40,942 nucleotides of DNA from Porphyromonadaceae bacterium (lineage in GTDB: Bacteria; Bacteroidota; Bacteroidia; Bacteroidales; UBA12481). The DNA lies in contig QYQM01000018.1 of NCBI GenBank assembly GCA_007280905.1, positions 1-40,942 on the forward strand, in the 5' to 3' direction. The notes beneath the pieces are model-generated. The model ran no database searches and was not told the DNA's origin. It worked only from the letters and a program-made list of their open reading frames with translations. The first letter of the stretch is position 1. Each line of letters starts with the position of its first letter. The position numbers and the translations under genes were made by a program. Below are positions 15,119 through 24,405 of the stretch, piece by piece.

Positions 15119-16588
15119 ATGAATGTTAAGACTTTTTTGACCAGTGTCCTTCTCCTCTCTGCTGTTTTAGTTTCAGCACAGGAAGAGCACAATTGCTTTT
15201 CGGTTCTGGTTGGAAAAAAAGCGACCATGGATGGCTCGGTCCTGTTTGCCCATAATGAAGACGATTATGGTAAGCAGATGGTAAACTGGATTGCGGTTCC
15301 AAAACAGTCCTATCAGAAAGGGACTGAGGTTATTCTGAAAAACGGTGGACAGGTGGAGCAGGTACCTTTTACCAGCAGGTACATCTGGCTTGAAATGCCG
15401 GGGATGGACTTTTCAGATTCGTATCTGAACGAATATGGAGTTTGCATCGGCTCTAATTCCTGCTCCTCAAGAGAGGACCAACCTGAGATTTCCAACGGCG
15501 GAATCGGCTACAATCTCAGGCAGCTCATGGCCGGGAGAGCAGTCAATGCGAAAGACGCGGTAGTTCTTGCCGGCCGACTGATAGAGCAGTTTGGATACAC
15601 CGGTTCCGGCCGGACCTATTGCATCGCCGATCCGAATGAAGCCTGGGCCCTTGCAGTGGTCAACGGCAAACACTGGGTCGCTCAACGGATCCCGGATGAT
15701 GAAGTTATGGTTTTACCCAACAATTATACCATCCGGGAGGTAAACCTCAATGACAGGGAAAACTTCCTGAGTTGTCCTGACCTGATCGATTATGCAATTA
15801 AAAGAAGCTGGTACAAGCCTGATACGGATGACCCTTTTAATTTCAGGAATGCCTATGGTGGTCTCAATAGCATTAAAAATCCAGGTAACGTTAATCGCGC
15901 CTGGGGAGCCTATCACCTTTTAAACACCGGATTTAATATAGATAACGATTTTCCTTTCTCTTTCAAACCTGCAGAAAAGGTATCCAAACAGGATCTGATG
16001 AAATTGCTCAGGGATCATTATGAAGGTACAGTCCTCGATAAAAGTGAAGGTTATACCAAAGGCAGTCCATATAAGCTAAATGGAACCATGATATGCGGCG
16101 GAGCTTCCGTTTATGGCTTCGTTGCGGAACTCAGAAACTGGATGCCGGCTGATATTGGCTGCCTGATGTGGCTTGCGCCTCAATGGCCCGATATTCAGCC
16201 TTTTATTCCACTCTATGCCGGCACAACCCAATTCCCTTCGGCCTATTGTCGCCCGGGTTATCTGAATACTCTGGCTGATCATTATAATCCGCCGACCGAC
16301 ATACATGTGAGAAATGATCAGCATGCTTTCTGGGCTTTTGTTGTTTTCTCCGAGCTGATGGGTAACAATTATGGTGAAAATATTGATGCTGTCAGGAAAA
16401 GTAATTTAAAAATTGAAAGGAAGCTTTTGGCAATACAACCCAGTCTTGAACAAAAGCTCATCAGGCTGCAACAAGAATCACCTGAGAAATGCAGGGAAGC
16501 GGTAACCAGGTTATATGAAAAATGCGCCATGAAAGCTCTTACAACAACCAAAAAATCAATAAAAAAGCTCCGGAAAACACTTGAATAA
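15119..16588 (+). CDS. C69-family dipeptidase (PepD-like Ntn hydrolase), exported
   Basis: This 489-residue protein has a signal peptide (about 1-20, ending VSAQ). The peptidase U34/C69 start follows, with C26 in EEHNCFSVLVGKKATMDGS as the expected N-terminal nucleophile after processing. Further family blocks are FAHNEDD, YGVCIGSNS, RTYCIADPNEAWALAVV and FRNAYGG. The enzyme would hydrolyse dipeptides with broad specificity. An exported form would act on periplasmic or external peptides. It seems to be a single-gene unit with its own promoter; the 170 bp after it hold nothing that I can assign. Confidence 0.9.
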   Translation: MNVKTFLTSVLLLSAVLVSAQEEHNCFSVLVGKKATMDGSVLFAHNEDDYGKQMVNWIAVPKQSYQKGTEVILKNGGQVEQVPFTSRYIWLEMPGMDFSDSYLNEYGVCIGSNSCSSREDQPEISNGGIGYNLRQLMAGRAVNAKDAVVLAGRLIEQFGYTGSGRTYCIADPNEAWALAVVNGKHWVAQRIPDDEVMVLPNNYTIREVNLNDRENFLSCPDLIDYAIKRSWYKPDTDDPFNFRNAYGGLNSIKNPGNVNRAWGAYHLLNTGFNIDNDFPFSFKPAEKVSKQDLMKLLRDHYEGTVLDKSEGYTKGSPYKLNGTMICGGASVYGFVAELRNWMPADIGCLMWLAPQWPDIQPFIPLYAGTTQFPSAYCRPGYLNTLADHYNPPTDIHVRNDQHAFWAFVVFSELMGNNYGENIDAVRKSNLKIERKLLAIQPSLEQKLIRLQQESPEKCREAVTRLYEKCAMKALTTTKKSIKKLRKTLE

Positions 16589-16779
16589 ACTAATGACCAC
16601 CCGCCGGAAAATGAATAGAGTCAATTTCAGAATTTTTGGAAGCATCCCTTTTACTGGGTTGGAGACAGAAGATATTTTATTTATACCCTATGTATTAAGC
16701 CTGGATGTATGTTTTTAACATGAGCAAAAACTCTTAAAAAAAATCTGATCTTTATTTGGTTAAACGAAATTACCCGGTT

Positions 16780-17712
16780 ATGAATCCCGGATCCTTGATA
16801 AAAGCTGTGATCTGTTTGGCCGGTATCAGTCTTTGCACGCTATCACCGGCTAACTGCCAGGATTCTGTCGGCCTTGCACCATCCGAAGGGATCAATAAGA
16901 AAAAGCTTTTTACAGCAATAGCTCTGGAGAGCGCATTTTACGCCGGCGGCATGTCCTACCTACGGTTTATATGGTACAAGGATCACAACAGGGCTCCGTT
17001 CCATTTCGATAACGACAATAAAGCCTATCTCCAGTGTGATAAATTCGGACATGTATATGGCGCATATATTGAAAGCTACATCGGCTATAAACTGCTCAGA
17101 AACGCAGGAGTCAAAAAGGGCCCGGCTCTATTGTACGGAGGTACACTTGGCCTGATCCTCCAGACACCGATCGAGGTGTTTGACGGAATGTATGACGGCT
17201 GGGGATTTTCGTGGGGTGATATGATTGCAAATACGGTGGGAACCTGTTTCGTTATCGGCCAGGAGCTGCTGTTCGACGATCAGCTATTAAAATATAAATT
17301 GAGTGTTGGGCAATCCCCATTTCCATTGTCTGCCAGCGGATATGTAGTGGAAAACCCGTTAGCACGGGCCTTCCTCGATTACAACTCACAAACATACTGG
17401 CTGTCGGTTCCTTTGAATAAAATCATTCCGGTCAGCAAAATACCCTCTTGGCTGGACTTATCCCTGGGCTACGGCGCCAACGGCATGTTTGGCAAATATG
17501 AAAATGAGACTTCTTATAACGGGATACCTATCCCTCCTACCGAAAGATACCGACAGTACCTGCTTTCACTGGATATTGACTGGACAAAGATCAAAACCCG
17601 CTCTAAATTCCTTAAAGCGGTCCTTAATTCTATGGTTTTTATAAAACTTCCCTTCCCGGCAATAGAATTCAACTCATTGGGAAAAATCAGGGGATATTGG
17701 ATGTATTACTAA
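16780..17712 (+). CDS. DUF2279 (YfiM-like) membrane/periplasmic protein
   Basis: The start is set at ATG 16780 (MNPGSLIKAVICLAG), giving 310 residues with an N-terminal signal sequence; an upstream TTG would place a charged stretch before it. The family core lies in the first half: AYLQCDKFGHVYGAY, TPIEVFDGMYDGWGFSWGDMIANTVG, and membrane-embedded glycine-rich helices. DUF2279 proteins are found in envelopes of Proteobacteria and Bacteroidota without a defined role. It is followed after 47 bp by a cyclopropane-fatty-acid synthase on the same strand, suggesting a lipid or envelope connection (inference). Confidence 0.8.
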   Translation: MNPGSLIKAVICLAGISLCTLSPANCQDSVGLAPSEGINKKKLFTAIALESAFYAGGMSYLRFIWYKDHNRAPFHFDNDNKAYLQCDKFGHVYGAYIESYIGYKLLRNAGVKKGPALLYGGTLGLILQTPIEVFDGMYDGWGFSWGDMIANTVGTCFVIGQELLFDDQLLKYKLSVGQSPFPLSASGYVVENPLARAFLDYNSQTYWLSVPLNKIIPVSKIPSWLDLSLGYGANGMFGKYENETSYNGIPIPPTERYRQYLLSLDIDWTKIKTRSKFLKAVLNSMVFIKLPFPAIEFNSLGKIRGYWMYY

Positions 17713-17759
17713 CGGTAATAAATTTGGCGGTTTCACTTAAATTCGTTATATTTCAAGTC

Positions 17760-18893
17760 ATGAAAGGATTAGCCATGAAAAATAGGTACAAAAAAATCGC
17801 AGAAGAAATTTTGGAACTCGCCGATGTGAAAATTAACGGCAGCAACCCATGGGATATTCAGGTTCACAATGATAATTTTTATCAGCGGGCAATTACTGAA
17901 GGCGAATTGGGTATGGGTGAATCTTATATGGCTGATTGGTGGGATGCCGAAAAAGTTGACGAATTAATTTTCAGAATTTTAAGAGCAAAGCTCGATGAAA
18001 AGATACAGCGTAAGTTTTCGATTCTTATCAGGCTTATTCCAGCCGCACTTTTAAATTTACAATCCAGGCGACGGGCATTCATCGTAGGAGAAAAACATTA
18101 TGATTTAGGAAATGATCTTTTTCAACATATGCTCGATAAACGAATGAATTACAGCTGTGCTTATTGGAAAGATGCCCAAAACTTAGATGAAGCCCAGGAA
18201 AACAAGCTTGAATTAATTTGCCGAAAACTGTATCTGAAACCCGGAATGCGTGTGCTCGATATCGGTTGCGGTTGGGGCGCTTTTGGCAAATACGCTGCAG
18301 AGAAATACCATGTTGAAGTTGTCGGAATCACAGTTTCCAAAGAGCAGGTTGAACATGGGAGAAAATTATGTCAAGGACTTCCGGTAGAGTTCCGGCTGTT
18401 GGATTACCGTGGCCTGAATGAAAAATTTGATAGAATTGTAAGTGTTGGAATGATTGAACACGTTGGTTATAAAAATCATAGAACTTTTTTTGAGGTCGCG
18501 AATAGGTGTCTGAACGATGACGGTTTATTTTTACTTCATACTATTGGAAATATTAAATCTGTAAATTCTTTAAGTCTCTTTGAACATAAATATATTTTCC
18601 CTAACGGAATGGTTCCTTCAATTGCTCAGATTGGCAAAGCGATAGAGCATCTTTTCGTGATGGAGGACTGGCACAGTTTCGGAACCGATTATTATAAGAC
18701 GCTGCTTGCCTGGTTTAACAACTTTGATAAAAACTGGGTAAAAATAAGCAGCAAATATCCCTGTCATTTTTACCGAATGTGGAAATACTATTTACTCTCA
18801 GCCGCTGGCGGATTCAAGGCAGTAAGGAATCAGCTCTGGCAGATCGTTCTATCAAAAAATGGAGTATTGGAAGGATACCGATTCGTGCGGTAA
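17760..18893 (+). CDS. cfa: Cyclopropane-fatty-acyl-phospholipid synthase
   Basis: This is a 377-residue SAM-dependent methyltransferase that adds a methylene bridge across the double bond of phospholipid acyl chains. Visible features are the SAM-binding motif VLDIGCGWGAFGKYA, the active-site Cys in MNYSCAYW (C133), IEHVG and LLHTIG as expected for the bicarbonate/substrate site, and length near the usual 380. ATG 17760 (MKGLAM) was chosen; ATG 17775 is also possible, and an earlier in-frame ATG at 17697 overlaps the preceding gene. Cyclopropane lipids typically accompany stationary phase or acid and redox stress. Confidence 0.93.
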   Translation: MKGLAMKNRYKKIAEEILELADVKINGSNPWDIQVHNDNFYQRAITEGELGMGESYMADWWDAEKVDELIFRILRAKLDEKIQRKFSILIRLIPAALLNLQSRRRAFIVGEKHYDLGNDLFQHMLDKRMNYSCAYWKDAQNLDEAQENKLELICRKLYLKPGMRVLDIGCGWGAFGKYAAEKYHVEVVGITVSKEQVEHGRKLCQGLPVEFRLLDYRGLNEKFDRIVSVGMIEHVGYKNHRTFFEVANRCLNDDGLFLLHTIGNIKSVNSLSLFEHKYIFPNGMVPSIAQIGKAIEHLFVMEDWHSFGTDYYKTLLAWFNNFDKNWVKISSKYPCHFYRMWKYYLLSAAGGFKAVRNQLWQIVLSKNGVLEGYRFVR

Positions 18894-18914
18894 AGTTAAG
18901 AGTGCCCAGAGTGC

Positions 18915-19235
18915 CTAGAGTTTTAGTTTTGTGCCAATGGATATAGCCAGAATTTCATTTGCTTCAGTAAGAGTTAGCAGCAATTTTTGATTTTCAGCCC
19001 AATTTAATTCCATAATTATCTCGAGCCAATAGGTTGTCTCACTTGCCTCGCTTTCACAGATTGTAATTTTATTCATGAAATCAGCTTTACTTCGGGATCG
19101 GTTAGCTTCCCTATAATTTGCCCCTATACTAGTTACTGATTTTGTAATCTGATTCCTAATTACTTTACCTTCCTGTGTGTTCGGTAAAGATGCAGATAAA
19201 CCAATAATGCTTATTGCAAAATCCTTCGTTCTCAT
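18915..19235 (-). CDS. Four-helix-bundle protein (TIGR02436 / S23 family)
   Basis: This 106-residue all-helical protein shows the family core SVTSIGANYREANRSRSKADFMNKI and a SEASETTYWLEIIME stretch. Homologues occur widely in Bacteroidota, sometimes inside 23S rRNA intervening sequences, and are not assigned a biochemical role. The start codon overlaps the stop (TGA) of an upstream gene fragment by ATGA. The sequence just past its end carries a 9-bp direct repeat (GAGTGCC units, about 18900-18917). It may be a hitch-hiking or mobile gene; it sits at the edge of a degraded region. Confidence 0.85.
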   Translation of the reverse strand: MRTKDFAISIIGLSASLPNTQEGKVIRNQITKSVTSIGANYREANRSRSKADFMNKITICESEASETTYWLEIIMELNWAENQKLLLTLTEANEILAISIGTKLKL

Positions 19236-19470
19236 TGATAGGAAATGCGTGCATGGTATAAATTAAACCCTTCCTGCCAATTCTGATAGATAGTTGGGTC
19301 TAATTCACCATTATAAACTTTTGCATCCGTATAAATAGCCCATTTTGACTGGTATTCTGTACCTAAACTCACCGTAAAGTTTTTGTTAATTCTTCAGTAG
19401 ATGGTGGCATAAAACCCTGACTCCAATTAGCAAACCCTGTTACAGCATCGGTAAAAGAGTAACTTGCTCA
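19232..19470 (-). pseudogene. C-terminal fragment of an outer-membrane receptor-like protein, frameshifted
   Basis: On the minus strand the text ASYSFTDAVTGFANWSQGF then MPPSTEEL resembles the late barrel of TonB-dependent receptors. A one-base frame change near 19380 links it to SLGTEYQSKWAIYTDAKVYN and NWQEGFNLYHARISYQ, which ends at TGA 19232-19234. No upstream receptor sequence exists; it is fused directly to a different fragment (19440-19592). Assignment to a TonB-dependent receptor is tentative; coding origin is reasonably clear. Confidence 0.4.
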
Positions 19471-19592
19471 TAAACGGCCAGATACTTTTGTGAAATTTTT
19501 TGACGTTTTTGCCAGATCCAAAACCACAGGTAATATCCTCCGATGTCGAACAGAAAGATTAATATTAGTATTACTGAGATGTATTTTCTCAT
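19440..19592 (-). pseudogene. N-terminal fragment of a small single-TM protein
   Basis: This 50-codon frame starts at ATG 19590-19592. It begins with a convincing membrane anchor (MRKYISVILILIFLFDIGGY) followed by a basic, amphipathic stretch (FWIWQKRQKISQKYLAVYEQ). It then runs into sequence belonging to the receptor-like fragment in another frame and stops at TAA 19440. It looks like the start of a small envelope protein whose remainder was deleted. The name of the family is unknown to me. Confidence 0.4.
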
Positions 19593-19724
19593 GGGTATGC
19601 TACTGTATTACCACTTATTGCCGCCAGTATTTTATCTCTTTTTGCATATCACAAATATACACTTTAATGGTTCCTGTAATTCCCAATATTCAATCATGTG
19701 ATTTTAGTAGGATTAAATTTGGTT

Positions 19725-20086
19725 TTAGTTTATGTTATTAGGTTTTATTGTTTTAATCATAATTGTCTTTGTCAAAAAGTATTGTGCAATTATTCCCATC
19801 GTCAGATTAAAAACAGGAAATCCCATAAATAATCCAAACATGCCAATGTTGTAAAACAAATAAATCAATAGGAGAATCCAAATGGGAAGATCCATGCTTT
19901 TTCCAATCCATTTTTTTTAAAAAGCAAGTCTATTATCACTCCTGTCAGAAAACCTGCAGAAACAAAAAATAATACAATGTCATTTTGGAAAAAATAGTAC
20001 CACATAATCACTGACAATGCAGTCAAAAGGATTGGGAAAGCACCTCCCAAAAACAATCCAAATATCATTTTGTCGAATTTAAACAT
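19725..20086 (-). pseudogene. Small multi-TM membrane protein with a homopolymer frameshift
   Basis: From ATG 20086 the frame encodes MFKFDKMIFGLFLGGAFPIL and two TM helices, then shifts at a run of eight T (19911-19918, plus strand) and stops at 19865. With one more A in that run (minus strand), reading continues as WIGKSMDLPIWILLLIYLFY and GMFGLFMGFPVFNLTMGIIAQ to TAA at 19725, giving about 120 residues with four TM helices. The strong coding character on both sides suggests one gene. The break may be a sequencing error. Family unknown. Confidence 0.6.
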
Positions 20087-20113
20087 TCAATAATGCCCGG
20101 GTATTTTACTATT

Positions 20114-21298
20114 TTATCTGAGTACAAATTGTTCAAGTTTCGAGAGTAGTGAACTCTTCGTAAAGGGTTTAGATAAGTAGTCATCACATCCTGCTGCAAG
20201 GCATTTCTCCTGGTCTCCGCTTTGCGCATACGCAGTAAGGGCAATTATCGGCAGGTCATTTCTGAATTTCTTGATCTCGGTTGTAGCATCCAGTCCATTG
20301 ATTTTTGGCATTTTAATATCCATCAATACCAGCGCAATTTCGGGGTGATTCCGGCATAATTCAATTGCTTTTTCACCATCCTCTGCCCTGAATAGAACGT
20401 AGTCAACTTTAAGTATTATTTCAAGATAGAGGAAATTGTACTGTTCATCTTCGGCAATAAGAATGACCGGTCGGTTCGCTTTTGATGGTGTCTTTTCAGA
20501 AGCCTTTTTTTCTATGGGCTTTTCTGAAGGCATTTCGCAGGGAAGAGCGAAAAAGAAGGTGCTGCCTTCACCTTTGATGGATTCAACCCAAACTTTACCT
20601 CCCAGCAAATCAGCTATGCTTTTAACGATAGACAATCCAAGTCCGGAGCGACCAATAACACCAGTATTGGAAACATCATCCGGCATAAAGCGTTCAAAAA
20701 TGATTTCCAGAGCTTCCGGACTGATTCCATTGCCGGTATCTTTTATGGAAAATTCAATAAAGTTGCCATTAATTTCAGCCCTGGCGCAAATACTTCCTTG
20801 TTTAGTAAATTTTATTGCATTATTCAAAAAATGATCAAGCACCTTGCCCACCAATTCCCTGTCAGAATCCAGTTGGATTAAACGGATTTCCGGTTGTATT
20901 TCGGCTGAAAATTCAATATTCCTTTTTAGGCAAAGCGGCCGATATTTTTTAATGAGTTCTTCAATGATTAGTCCAGGAGCAAACCGCTTATTACGGACTT
21001 CCATTTTCCCCGATAAGATCAGAGAAATGTCCATTTTATTCGTAACCTTTTGAATCAGGTTCTCGCCACAGGAGTTTAGTATTTGCAGAAAAGCCTGTTT
21101 TTCATCATCAGTAATATCGGGTTCAACCATCAGGGAGGCAAATCCAAGAATCCCATTTAGCGAAGTTCTTATTTCATGCGAAATAGTATTTAAGAAGGCA
21201 GTTTTAAGCCGGTTGTTTGATTCTTTGTCTTTCCTGCTCCCGGTGATGTTACTTTTTGTATCAGCAGCCGACTTTTTATTGCTTGTTTTAGTTTTCAT
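20114..21298 (-). CDS. Soluble hybrid histidine kinase with C-terminal receiver domain
   Basis: ATG 21298 was chosen because GGAGGAG sits 4 nt upstream as a strong Shine-Dalgarno; a longer frame to 21409 lacks one. The 394-residue protein has a basic N-terminus, a HisKA dimer/phospho-acceptor with H41 (SHEIRTSLNGILGF), a HATPase_c domain with N box NAIKFT, G1 box DTGNGI and G2 box GRSGLGLS, and a receiver domain (277-394) with phospho-acceptor D327 (LMDIKMP) and conserved K377 (SKPF). There is no PAS or TM sensor, so the input is unknown; it may act as a phosphorelay hub for another sensor or via partner proteins. No DNA-binding output domain is present. Confidence 0.92.
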   Translation of the reverse strand: MKTKTSNKKSAADTKSNITGSRKDKESNNRLKTAFLNTISHEIRTSLNGILGFASLMVEPDITDDEKQAFLQILNSCGENLIQKVTNKMDISLILSGKMEVRNKRFAPGLIIEELIKKYRPLCLKRNIEFSAEIQPEIRLIQLDSDRELVGKVLDHFLNNAIKFTKQGSICARAEINGNFIEFSIKDTGNGISPEALEIIFERFMPDDVSNTGVIGRSGLGLSIVKSIADLLGGKVWVESIKGEGSTFFFALPCEMPSEKPIEKKASEKTPSKANRPVILIAEDEQYNFLYLEIILKVDYVLFRAEDGEKAIELCRNHPEIALVLMDIKMPKINGLDATTEIKKFRNDLPIIALTAYAQSGDQEKCLAAGCDDYLSKPFTKSSLLSKLEQFVLR

Positions 21299-21425
21299 TT
21301 GACTCCTCCAAAAGTTTATAGTATGCCGGACATTTTTTTCATAGACATAAGGTAAATATTTTTTTTCAAAAAACCTGGATCTGCCTGGATCTTGTTCTTC
21401 AAAATTCAAAACTCTCTTTTCGAAT

Positions 21426-22097
21426 CTAATAAATCCTCTTGGCCAGCTGTTTGATGTCCTTAACTTCCAGTGCGTTGCTGGAATAACCTGACAAAGCTGA
21501 GTTAATCATGGCTAATCCCAGGTTCTTCAGGGTGGTTATATAGTTTGGCAATAAGAGGCGAATGACCGGAATGAGCCAAACAAAATATTTGTAATAGACA
21601 TGGGTATTCTTTAGGCTACGAGTGGGGATAATGAATGCGGGCCGGAAATTGTATACCTGCTTGAATGGCAGCTTCATCAGGTCGTTTTCAGTTTTACCTT
21701 TCACACGGGCCCACATCATTCTGCCTTGCTCACTGCTATCGGTTCCGGCGCCTGAGACATAGCAAAAGGTCATATCCGGATTCAGACCGGCCAGGGTGGT
21801 GGCAAAACTCATTGTCAGCGTATGCGTTAGCAGGGTATATTCCGGCTTTTTCATGCCAACTGAGGAGACGCCCAGACAGAAAAAGCATGCATTGTATCCG
21901 GCAACTTGCTCCTTCAAAGGGGAAATATCGAAAAAATCGGTGTGAAGGATCTCGGTGAGCTTAGGGTGGGTAACCCCGCAGGTTTTCCGGTTGATCACCA
22001 GGATGGATTCCACACCGGGATGATGCAGGCATTCATGAAGAACTCCTTCACCAACCATGCCCGTTGAGCCAGTAATAATAACTTTTAGTTTGTCCAT
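21426..22097 (-). CDS. Atypical SDR family NAD(P)-binding protein
   Basis: This 223-residue protein has an N-terminal Rossmann motif (VIITGSTGMVGEGVL, residues 6-20), fitting the NAD-dependent epimerase/dehydratase-like atypical short-chain dehydrogenases (HTATIP2/YwnB-type group). The middle block YVSGAGTDSSEQG and the later YNFRPAFIIP agree with that group. A canonical YxxxK catalytic pair is not obvious, so it may bind nucleotide without classical dehydrogenase activity. It lies 128 bp upstream of the kinase gene on the same strand and may be co-transcribed with it; no functional link is evident. Confidence 0.82.
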   Translation of the reverse strand: MDKLKVIITGSTGMVGEGVLHECLHHPGVESILVINRKTCGVTHPKLTEILHTDFFDISPLKEQVAGYNACFFCLGVSSVGMKKPEYTLLTHTLTMSFATTLAGLNPDMTFCYVSGAGTDSSEQGRMMWARVKGKTENDLMKLPFKQVYNFRPAFIIPTRSLKNTHVYYKYFVWLIPVIRLLLPNYITTLKNLGLAMINSALSGYSSNALEVKDIKQLAKRIY

Positions 22098-22271
22098 ATC
22101 ATTTTTTCAGATTATAGTCGAAAAAATGCACAAAATTTTCGGATTTCCAAAATTTTCGATCAGCAATCCCAAGCTTCGGTTGCCATCATTACGCTTCGTT
22201 TCCGGTGGGAGATTGAAAGGAAATGTCGGATTTATGAAAAGCTGTTGCTATATAATCGGTTAACTTTCAAC

Positions 22272-22279
22272 TATATTTG
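22272..22279 (+). promoter_or_regulatory. Predicted -7 element of the OmpA-family gene
   Basis: TATATTTG matches TAnnTTTG; a GTTG lies about 24 bp upstream as a poor -33. The leader before ATG 22347 would be about 60 nt. The rest of the 250-bp intergenic space upstream shows no other assignable feature. Confidence 0.5.
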
Positions 22280-22346
22280 CCCATGTGAAGTCACTGAATT
22301 AAATTATCTTACACCATGATATGGTATTAACTCAAATCAGAAATTT

Positions 22347-23591
22347 ATGAAAACACCTGCCGGTCGTTACCTGTTAATAAGCCTAAGTTTACTGGCTGTC
22401 TGTGCACCAGCCCAAATCCTGGATCTCAGGGGAGCGGTTAGAAATAAAGCTGTCAATCGGGTCAATAATCACATTGATCAGACACTGGATAAGGGATTGG
22501 ATAAAATTGAAAGCTCGATCAAAGACTGTGTTAAAACGAATGAAAAAATAAAGGATGCCCCTGATGCCGGGCAAGATGCCGTTCAATCCAACCAGGCAGC
22601 ATTGCAAACCTACTCTAAGTATGATTTTATCCCTGGTGAAAAGGTCATTTTTTATGATGATTTTTCACAGGATAATATCGGCGATTTCCCTGTTCTGTGG
22701 AATACCAATGCTTCGGGTGAGGTGGTGAATACCAATCTGTTTCCAGGTAAATGGTTCCAGATCAAGGAAGAGGGATTCTATATTCCTGAAACAAAGGGTG
22801 ATTTTCCGGACAATTTTACGGTGGAGTTCGACTGGATTACTTCCATTCAGGAGGATCGGCCAGGAGTTGATATTGGTTTTTATATTGTTTCCGGCAATAT
22901 GAAAGACCCCTCTGAAGGTGGTGCAATACCCGGCGTAGCCGGCAATAAAATTAATATTGGTGAATACTCTTCCGATTATGATACCTATGGTGAAGGAGCG
23001 TATTCATTGAGTGGGTCGAAGGACTTTTTAATCAGCAAAAACACTAAATATCATATTGCTTGCTGGGTTCAGAAGCAACGGCTCCGTTTGTATATCAATG
23101 AAACCAAAGTTTTTGATGTTCCTAAAGGCATTCCGGAGGGTTATAAATATAATATTTTACGGTTTGAGATGGGCGGGGAATCATCTCCCCTGATATCAAA
23201 CTTCAGGGTTGCAACCGGTTTGCCCGATATGCGCAATAAACTGATCACAGAGGGGAAGCTGGTAACCTATGGCATTTATTTCGATGTGAATTCCGATAAA
23301 ATAAAGCCCGAATCTTTTGGCACGCTCAAAGGAATTGCTGCTGTGTTGAATGAGAATCCGGATGTGAAGGTCAGGATTCTCGGCTATACCGATTCCGATG
23401 GCAATGATGCTGCAAACCTCGACCTGTCGAAACGGAGGGCCGCATCTGTTAAAAATGAACTCAGCAAAAACTTTGCGATTGATGCTTCCCGCATGGAGAC
23501 CGATGGCAAAGGCGAGAGCGAACCTGTTGCACCAAACGATAACCCAACCAACAAGGCACTGAACCGTAGGGTTGAATTTATTAAATTATAG
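22347..23591 (+). CDS. OmpA-family protein with central jelly-roll domain
   Basis: This 414-residue protein has a signal peptide (1-20, ending CAPAQ), an amphipathic, Asn/Asp/Lys-rich segment (about 25-75), a concanavalin-like beta-sandwich (about 95-285, with DDFSQDNIGDFP and FTVEFDW), and a C-terminal OmpA peptidoglycan-binding domain (about 305-414: YFDVNSDKIKPES, LGYTDSDG, LSKRRAASVKNEL, NRRVEF). The protein likely tethers to peptidoglycan at the outer membrane and presents a binding domain. Its stop codon is 2 nt before the start of the following lipoprotein gene, so the two form an operon. Confidence 0.9.
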   Translation: MKTPAGRYLLISLSLLAVCAPAQILDLRGAVRNKAVNRVNNHIDQTLDKGLDKIESSIKDCVKTNEKIKDAPDAGQDAVQSNQAALQTYSKYDFIPGEKVIFYDDFSQDNIGDFPVLWNTNASGEVVNTNLFPGKWFQIKEEGFYIPETKGDFPDNFTVEFDWITSIQEDRPGVDIGFYIVSGNMKDPSEGGAIPGVAGNKINIGEYSSDYDTYGEGAYSLSGSKDFLISKNTKYHIACWVQKQRLRLYINETKVFDVPKGIPEGYKYNILRFEMGGESSPLISNFRVATGLPDMRNKLITEGKLVTYGIYFDVNSDKIKPESFGTLKGIAAVLNENPDVKVRILGYTDSDGNDAANLDLSKRRAASVKNELSKNFAIDASRMETDGKGESEPVAPNDNPTNKALNRRVEFIKL

Positions 23592-23593
23592 GA

Positions 23594-24334
23594 ATGAGAA
23601 GGCTGATGTGCCTGCAGACGTTGGTTTTGTCCGCCCTGACCGGATGTATGCTCCTGTTTTCGGGCTGCACAAAGGAACCCGATGTGCCAATATCAGGCAA
23701 GTTTATCGACAGCCGGGATCAGCGGGAATACAAATGGGTCACTATCGGCACCCAAATATGGATGGCAGAGAACCTGGCCTATCTGCCGGCTGTGAGCCCC
23801 CCCCTGGCCGGTTCTGATACTACCCCATACTATTATGTTTTCAGATATGAGGGCACGAATACAGCTGCGGCAAAGGAGTGGGAATATTATTTAGATTATG
23901 GAGTTTTCTATAACTGGCCGGCAGCCCTGGATGGTGCCGACAGCAGCAATACCATTCCCGGCGGTGTTCAGGGGATTTGTCCGGAGGGCTGGCATCTGCC
24001 TTCCGATGGGGAGTGGGATATTCTGGTTAAATTTCTGGGCGGTGAATATGCGGCCGGAAAGAAAATGAAATCGATCAAGGGCTGGAACAACTACAACGGT
24101 GAATCTGGCGAAGGCGATAACTCAAGCGGGTTTAATGCACTTGCTGCGGGTTCCCGGCACAACGGAGGCGGGTTTTATAACCTGGGATTCAATGCACTGT
24201 TCTGGTCATCAACCGGTTATGATGAAAATAGCGCCTGGTATCGCTACCTGGGATACTTTCATAATGGCGTTTACCGATACTATGGCAATAAAAGATACGG
24301 ATTTTCTGTGCGGTGCGTAAGGGATTCATTGTAG
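23594..24334 (+). CDS. Lipoprotein with Fibrobacter succinogenes major paralogous domain (TIGR02145)
   Basis: This 246-residue protein begins with a lipoprotein signal (lipobox LLFSGC). The rest is a C-type-lectin-like fold of the Fib_succ_major type: DSRDQREYKWVTIGTQIWMAENL, YGVFYNWPAA, ICPEGWHLPSDGEWDILVKFLGG, FNALAAGSRHNGG, FWSSTGYDENSAWYRYL and GFSVRCVRD. Proteins of this family are surface lipoproteins of unknown function, expanded in Bacteroidota and Fibrobacter. It is coupled with the preceding OmpA-family gene. Confidence 0.9.
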   Translation: MRRLMCLQTLVLSALTGCMLLFSGCTKEPDVPISGKFIDSRDQREYKWVTIGTQIWMAENLAYLPAVSPPLAGSDTTPYYYVFRYEGTNTAAAKEWEYYLDYGVFYNWPAALDGADSSNTIPGGVQGICPEGWHLPSDGEWDILVKFLGGEYAAGKKMKSIKGWNNYNGESGEGDNSSGFNALAAGSRHNGGGFYNLGFNALFWSSTGYDENSAWYRYLGYFHNGVYRYYGNKRYGFSVRCVRDSL

Positions 24335-24405
24335 AGTCCCGCAATATTCTTTCAATATAGCACCAAAGCCAATAACTTAAAAAGGCACTATTTAGTTAAA
24401 AGATA

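Noticed and set aside
19490-19741. 83-codon plus-strand frame in the debris region
   Set aside because: Cys/aromatic-rich nonsense-like composition, antisense to better-supported minus-strand fragments.
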